Shown here piece by piece: positions 60,015 through 64,000 of a DNA stretch of 64,000 bases; within the stretch, counting starts at the first letter, position 1, and each line of letters opens with the position of its first letter. Source of the DNA: Amygdalobacter indicium (GTDB lineage: Bacteria; Bacillota; Clostridia; Saccharofermentanales; Fastidiosipilaceae); assembly GCF_029101545.1 (NCBI RefSeq), contig NZ_CP118866.1, positions 682,001 to 746,000 on the forward strand, written 5' to 3'. Both the position numbers and the translations under genes were made by a program. The notes under the pieces are model-generated. The model was not told where the DNA came from. It did not search any database and saw only the letters and a list, made by a program, of their open reading frames with translations.

Positions 60015-61676
60015 ATGCATTCGAAAAATGATAGATTAGTAATATTTTTAATTGTAGGCGGTTGTTTGCTGATGCTTATTGGTGCTGTTTCGTTTTTACT
60101 TTCCGATTTACAGCAGAAGAACCTGCCCGGAGCTGTTACCAATCAAACTGATAATGTGACGGCTTCCGAACCGGCTGTCGTTGCCACGGATAACCCCGGT
60201 GAAAGTACGGTGCCGAGCGAAAAAAAGATTTTGGATCAGATTATTAACGCGTTGAATGATGAGAATAAGGAAGAAGAAGCGTACAAAAATATTTTGGGAT
60301 TACAAGTTGAAAAATTCGAGTTGGAAGATTTTAAGTTGTATATGAATGTGCTTCGCTTGGCCTGTAACGGTAATGTTGTCGGCTATAAACCTGTGAGTGC
60401 AACGGAGGCTAAAGCTATTAATTTGGAAATGAGCTATAACAACAGCTCGAATTTACCGTTCATTGATAAATATAAGTACTTTAATTTGGTGTCGGAGCAC
60501 ATGAACGGTAACAAGAAAATTACAAAAATGAATTTGCTGGTTTTTTCTTACAGTACCGGAAAAATTCAGTTGACTCAACGTCTTTTAACAGATATGGTTG
60601 AGCCTTATTACATGGCACGTTTATATGCCAACGGCTTACAATCGGGTGAAACTAATCTGATCGCCAATGTCTTATATACCGATTTACCGCAAGAAGAAAA
60701 TTTACGGGTTTTACAAGCGGAAAAATATTTATTTTATTATCGCAATAACGTCAGAGCCGGATTCGATAATTGCCGCATCGAAGAAATCAGACCTGATTAT
60801 TGGTTGGTCTCTTTTCCTTTGCTTGATGCTCAGGCGCAGAAAAAGGAATTTAAGCAAACAAGCTCCAAAACTGCTGCAACAAATTCTAAAAATGTTGCCG
60901 TTTCGGCTACGTCAATCAGCGAATCTGCAAATAGTAAAGGCAATTCAAATCGGGCTTTTTATGATCAGGTCGCGCCTTTTAATGAATTGCATTATTCAAG
61001 TAAATTCTATGTTCGTCTGCAAAAAGATAAGATGCGGCATTATGTACGCTTCGTTCGTCAGAATAATACTATCGTGGCGTTCGACAACTTGCCGGAGCAG
61101 GAATTGGCCGGTGCCTGGAATATAACCAGATTAGGCAATAAACAATATATAAATGTTGCCGCTCCTTATAATCTGGCACAGGTAAAAAATATGATTGCCA
61201 CGCCGGGAGAGCAGAATCTGTATCAGTATAGTGAAGCTATTTACGGATCTCTTATAAGGCCGCAAATAAAAGATACGGACAAGGCGGAAAAAATTTATTC
61301 ACGTGTTATGAATTATAAAACCTCAGATTTTGAAGCTTTCAGTTTTGTACGCGGTTCGCTGGCAGATAATAAGTTGATGGTGGATTTTTTGGCCGGTAGG
61401 AATGAACAGTTGGTAACCGACAGCAATATCGGCATCGGGATGACGAGGGAAGATCTGCTGAAGATGTACCCCGATTTAGCTATGTCTAAATATCGCTTGA
61501 TTAAAGGACCTACTATTCTGGAAATTCAATTTGATAATCAAAGCAAGAGCGGTATATTGCAACGTTCACCGGCAGCAAGTGATAAAGTAACTGGTATTTT
61601 GTTTTACTCTTTGGAATGGTATCAGCAGAATTTTGATATGGCAAATTTGCGAAAAGTAGCCGGAGAAATAAAATAG
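60015..61676 (+). CDS. Membrane-anchored extracytoplasmic protein of unknown function
   Basis: A 553-residue protein with one N-terminal membrane segment (about 11-34, signal anchor) and a large outer part. A low-complexity Thr/Glu/Pro stretch (about 38-70) follows the anchor. No family is recognised. Near the C-terminus, GIGMTREDLLKMYPDL resembles the small repeat often seen in YlbF/SH3-like or copper-amine-oxidase-like surface domains, but this is not firm. ATG 60015 follows GAGGAA; a TTG at 60003 is less likely. It is a single gene between rlmB and tRNA-Arg. Confidence 0.8.
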   Translation: MHSKNDRLVIFLIVGGCLLMLIGAVSFLLSDLQQKNLPGAVTNQTDNVTASEPAVVATDNPGESTVPSEKKILDQIINALNDENKEEEAYKNILGLQVEKFELEDFKLYMNVLRLACNGNVVGYKPVSATEAKAINLEMSYNNSSNLPFIDKYKYFNLVSEHMNGNKKITKMNLLVFSYSTGKIQLTQRLLTDMVEPYYMARLYANGLQSGETNLIANVLYTDLPQEENLRVLQAEKYLFYYRNNVRAGFDNCRIEEIRPDYWLVSFPLLDAQAQKKEFKQTSSKTAATNSKNVAVSATSISESANSKGNSNRAFYDQVAPFNELHYSSKFYVRLQKDKMRHYVRFVRQNNTIVAFDNLPEQELAGAWNITRLGNKQYINVAAPYNLAQVKNMIATPGEQNLYQYSEAIYGSLIRPQIKDTDKAEKIYSRVMNYKTSDFEAFSFVRGSLADNKLMVDFLAGRNEQLVTDSNIGIGMTREDLLKMYPDLAMSKYRLIKGPTILEIQFDNQSKSGILQRSPAASDKVTGILFYSLEWYQQNFDMANLRKVAGEIK

Positions 61677-61772
61677 TTTTACTGTAAGGTTGTGTTTGCA
61701 GCAAGCACAATCGCTTACCGAATAGCTTTCAAATTGATTCTAAAATATCGTATAAACTTCCGCCAAAAGCCC

Positions 61773-61800
61773 TTGACAAAAATTTCAATCACCATATAAT
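61773..61800 (+). promoter_or_regulatory. Promoter of tRNA-Arg
   Basis: TTGACA (61773-61778), a 16-base spacer and TATAAT (61795-61800), both perfect consensus hexamers, 13 bases before the tRNA. Confidence 0.92.
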
Positions 61801-61813
61801 AGATAGTGCAAAT

Positions 61814-61887
61814 GCGCTCGTAGCTCAACTGGATAGAGTGTCTGACTACGGATCAGAAGGTTGTGGATTCGATCTCTGCCGGGCGCA
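61814..61887 (+). tRNA. tRNA-Arg (anticodon ACG)
   Basis: A 74-base cloverleaf. The acceptor GCGCTCG pairs with CGGGCGC (one G-T), with discriminator A at 61887. The anticodon stem TCTGA/TCAGA encloses CTACGGA, giving ACG, which after deamination to ICG reads CGU, CGC and CGA. The T loop is GGATTCGATCTC. No CCA is encoded. Confidence 0.96.
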
Positions 61888-61893
61888 TGATTG

Positions 61894-61920
61894 AGACCAA
61901 GTTTAGGCTTGGTCTTTTTT
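61894..61920 (+). terminator. Terminator of tRNA-Arg
   Basis: AGACCAAG (61894-61901) pairs perfectly with CTTGGTCT (61908-61915), with a 6-base loop and TTTTT. Confidence 0.93.
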
Positions 61921-61976
61921 ATTAACTTTAATATATGGTAGAATAAACCTGAAATCTTACAGCGAGGAAAGACAGT

Positions 61977-63257
61977 TTGGATAAAATTAAAAATCAAAAA
62001 TCGGTTCTTTATATTCGCGGAGAAGAGAAGCAAACTATATTATGTTTCGCTGTTTTAACTTTTATTTTTGCCTTTTTGATGCCTGATCGGGCAACGATGT
62101 TGAGCGATTATCGTAAAATTATTACAAGTCAGGCTTATTTAATCCACGATTTTGTCGCTGTCGGCGGCTTGGCGGCCACCTTTTTTAATGTCGCGCAACA
62201 TTTGCTTTTGGCATATATTTTGTTACGGCGTAATAATCGCGGTAAATTCAGCGGCTTTGAAATAGCTGCAACCGGAGTTTTTACTGCTTTAGCTTTTTTC
62301 GGCACGAATATTATCAACGTAATACCGATAATTTTAGGTGTCTATTTTTATTCTCTGCGGCTCAAAAAAGCATTTTCTTTGTATTCAACATTAAGCTTGT
62401 TCAGCTGTGCTATGGCACCTTTAGTCAGTTATATTATGTTTGTGCACGGATTCAGTTTGCTTGCCGCAACGGCAGCTTATGCGGTGGGCATATTGATCGG
62501 ATTTGTTACCGTACCTTTGGCTGAAGCTTTTATCCGTTTCCATCAGGGATATACGCTGTTCAACGTCGGTTTTACTACCGGATTGGTTGCTATGTTAATT
62601 ACGTCTTTTTTCGGATACTTTGATTTGAAAATTGACAAAGTAATGATTTTAAGTAAGGACGAGCATTATTATTTGTTGGCGTACGTTCTACTGTTCATAG
62701 TTTTTCTTTTTGTTCTTTTTGTTTGGCAAAAAGATGGGAAATGGTGGCATGAATGTCGCCAAATATGGCGCAGTAACGGTCGAGCTCCGAGTGACTTTTA
62801 CAGTGTTTACGGTCGAGCAGCTACATTATTTAATATAATTTTGAATGTCGGCTTTTATTTGGTACTGGTTTTGCTTTTACGTTTCCCGTTGAACGGAACG
62901 ATAATAGGGGGATTGCTTACTGTAGCAGGATTTTCTTCTTTTGGAATGCATCCTTTTAATTGTTTTAAAATTTCTCTCGGAGTACTGGCTGCAGCTTTAA
63001 TTGCCGGCAGAGACCTTGCAAGTCAACAGGTGATCAGCACGTTGCTTTTTGCTAACGGTCTGGCACCGCTGGGAGGAGCGTACGGTTGTCTGATAGGAAT
63101 TATAGCCGGATTCATTCATTTTAATTTAGTCAATGTCGTTTTTTCTCTGCATTTGGGGATGAGCTTATATAACAACGGATTTACGTCCGCTTTTGTAGCG
63201 GCGGTTATCGTACCTTTAGCAGAAATTTTGCTTGCAGATAAGTGGCGACAGGAATAA
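61977..63257 (+). CDS. DUF1576 polytopic membrane protein
   Basis: A 426-residue protein with about eleven hydrophobic segments. The opening FAFLMPD then YRKIITSQAYLIHDFVAVGG and the repeated FNVG/FxTG-type turns match the DUF1576 family as I know it, whose two halves look like an internal duplication (SYIMFVHG and GFIHFNLVN halves). The function is unknown; a transporter is plausible. The start is a TTG at 61977 behind GAGGAA, with no suitable ATG nearby. A 117-residue gene follows. Confidence 0.75.
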   Translation: MDKIKNQKSVLYIRGEEKQTILCFAVLTFIFAFLMPDRATMLSDYRKIITSQAYLIHDFVAVGGLAATFFNVAQHLLLAYILLRRNNRGKFSGFEIAATGVFTALAFFGTNIINVIPIILGVYFYSLRLKKAFSLYSTLSLFSCAMAPLVSYIMFVHGFSLLAATAAYAVGILIGFVTVPLAEAFIRFHQGYTLFNVGFTTGLVAMLITSFFGYFDLKIDKVMILSKDEHYYLLAYVLLFIVFLFVLFVWQKDGKWWHECRQIWRSNGRAPSDFYSVYGRAATLFNIILNVGFYLVLVLLLRFPLNGTIIGGLLTVAGFSSFGMHPFNCFKISLGVLAAALIAGRDLASQQVISTLLFANGLAPLGGAYGCLIGIIAGFIHFNLVNVVFSLHLGMSLYNNGFTSAFVAAVIVPLAEILLADKWRQE

Positions 63258-63300
63258 TGGTGCCGGCAATAACGGCATAGTATGAATTAAAGGTGTATTT

Positions 63301-63654
63301 ATGATTAATGAAAAAGATAAGGCTAATAGGCTGGTGAAAGAATTTTTAAGCTATTTTTTTACGCACAACCTTTTGGATATTACGATGAATTTGCTGATTA
63401 ATGAGCAGGCAACAACTATAGATTTTACTGTTAAATGTTCCGAAGAACCGGCTGATTTTGCCGAGTTTGTTCAAGCTTTGAAGCTGCCGCGACAGTACGA
63501 ATTGGAAGAGTATTTTAACAGCTTGTTGGGTGCCCATCACGGTTCGCGACATGACTATACTTTTTTGGGGCAGGCGATCGATGAGGCAGAAGGAAAATAT
63601 GCCGATTCCAAGTTGTTTTTGCATATAGTGCGCTATCAGGAAAAAGAAAAATAA
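63301..63654 (+). CDS. Small hypothetical protein
   Basis: A 117-residue soluble protein that I do not recognise. It is mixed helix and strand, with DFTVKCSEEP and a central HHGSRHDY segment rich in His. It starts 43 bases after the DUF1576 gene behind AAAGGTG and is probably cotranscribed with it. Confidence 0.7.
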   Translation: MINEKDKANRLVKEFLSYFFTHNLLDITMNLLINEQATTIDFTVKCSEEPADFAEFVQALKLPRQYELEEYFNSLLGAHHGSRHDYTFLGQAIDEAEGKYADSKLFLHIVRYQEKEK

Positions 63655-63700
63655 CTGCAGCCCCGGCACCGACTTACAAAAGTCGCTACGAGGGCTGCAG
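63655..63700 (-). terminator. Hairpin between the hypothetical gene and the alcohol dehydrogenase
   Basis: CTGCAGCCC and GGGCTGCAG enclose an inner GACTT/AAGTC pair. On the plus strand no T-run follows; on the minus strand it is followed by TTATTTTTC, so it more likely ends the minus-strand dehydrogenase transcript. Confidence 0.6.
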
Positions 63701-63761
63701 ATTTGGAACTGCGTAAATTTGCCGATGTTTAATAAAGATAAATGCCCGATTACTTCGGCTT

Positions 63762-64000
63762 TTACCATTCCATTTTGACTACCGGTTTAATTAAGTCGGC
63801 CGGCTTTTCTTTCATCAATTTAATGGCATCTTCGACATGCGCAAAACCGCTGAATTTATGGGTCAACAGCAGAGAAACGTCAAGTTTGTGATAATGGACG
63901 AGAGACGCCAGCTTTTCCAAACGCAATCTGCCGCCGGGCATCAAACCGCCGACAATTAATTTGTGTCCCATACCGACACCCCACTCGCTGCGCGGAATCT
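63762..64000 (-). CDS. Zinc-dependent secondary alcohol dehydrogenase (C-terminal part)
   Basis: The frame is open to the window edge; the first ATG inside (63971) is internal. The visible 79 residues include SEWGVGMGHKL, GGLMPGGRLRLEKLASLV, LLTHKFSGFAHVEDAI and LMKEKPADLIKPVV. This closely resembles, from memory, the C-terminus of the NADP-dependent isopropanol dehydrogenase of Clostridium beijerinckii (GGLCPGGRLR, LVTHVYHGF, LMKDKPKDLIK). It should reduce ketones or oxidise secondary alcohols. Such genes are common targets of Rex, but no promoter is visible here. Confidence 0.9.
   Translation of the reverse strand, partial: IPRSEWGVGMGHKLIVGGLMPGGRLRLEKLASLVHYHKLDVSLLLTHKFSGFAHVEDAIKLMKEKPADLIKPVVKMEW

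Overview
The window looks like the chromosome of a low-to-moderate GC Gram-positive anaerobe of the Bacillota, class Clostridia. The grounds are gene content and style: Rex, a PTS operon with HPr, a Maf/RNase H/FtsK cluster, upp followed by an F-type ATP synthase operon, infC-rpmI-rplT with an attenuated leader, mini-RNase III, a secretin-free Tad-type secretion locus, strong AGGAGG ribosome binding sites and TATAAT promoters. An Oscillospiraceae-like lineage such as Mageeibacillus would fit, but the sequence alone does not prove it.

Layout. 1-16.9 kb is core metabolism and division: an M13 peptidase, Rex, a PflX-like radical SAM protein, a Maf pyrophosphatase with a long tail, RNase HI, a Nudix hydrolase, a very long FtsK, FolD, tRNA-Val, a HAD phosphatase, a DUF1461 membrane protein and a four-gene glucose-type PTS operon (EIIA, EI, HPr, EIICB). 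17.0-33.1 kb is accessory: an AT-rich stretch with a repeat-containing surface protein, then a complete type 1 BREX phage-defence operon (small HTH regulator, brxA, brxB, brxC, pglX, pglZ, brxL), closed on the right by a decayed transposase fragment. 33.1-40.7 kb returns to core genes: a novel CC-motif protein, rsmE, infC-rpmI-rplT, an RNA methyltransferase, apt, a lipoprotein, hflX and upp. Three sets of degenerate short tandem repeats lie between these genes. 40.8-47.4 kb is the ATP synthase operon. 47.4-53.1 kb, on the minus strand, is a diverged Tad/Flp-type pilus or secretion locus. 53.3-64 kb holds metK, comF, galM, 6S RNA, cysS-mrnC-rlmB, tRNA-Arg, two membrane or surface proteins of unknown role and the 3' part of a zinc alcohol dehydrogenase.

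Most unusual points. (1) The ATP synthase operon has no separate delta gene. Where atpH should be, the alpha ORF carries a 175-residue N-terminal extension whose first 77 residues read as the C-terminal domain of delta, so the stalk anchor appears fused to alpha. (2) The Maf protein ends with, and the FtsK linker contains, the same short motif SLPSFLQK, which resembles the C-terminal adaptor-binding peptide of FtsZ. (3) HPr has Lys instead of the regulatory Ser46. (4) The central part of pglX is clearly AT-richer than the rest, as expected for an exchanged specificity domain. (5) infC appears to start at ATC behind a terminator-like leader. (6) TadB and TadC look fused, and their partner TadZ has lost its P-loop.
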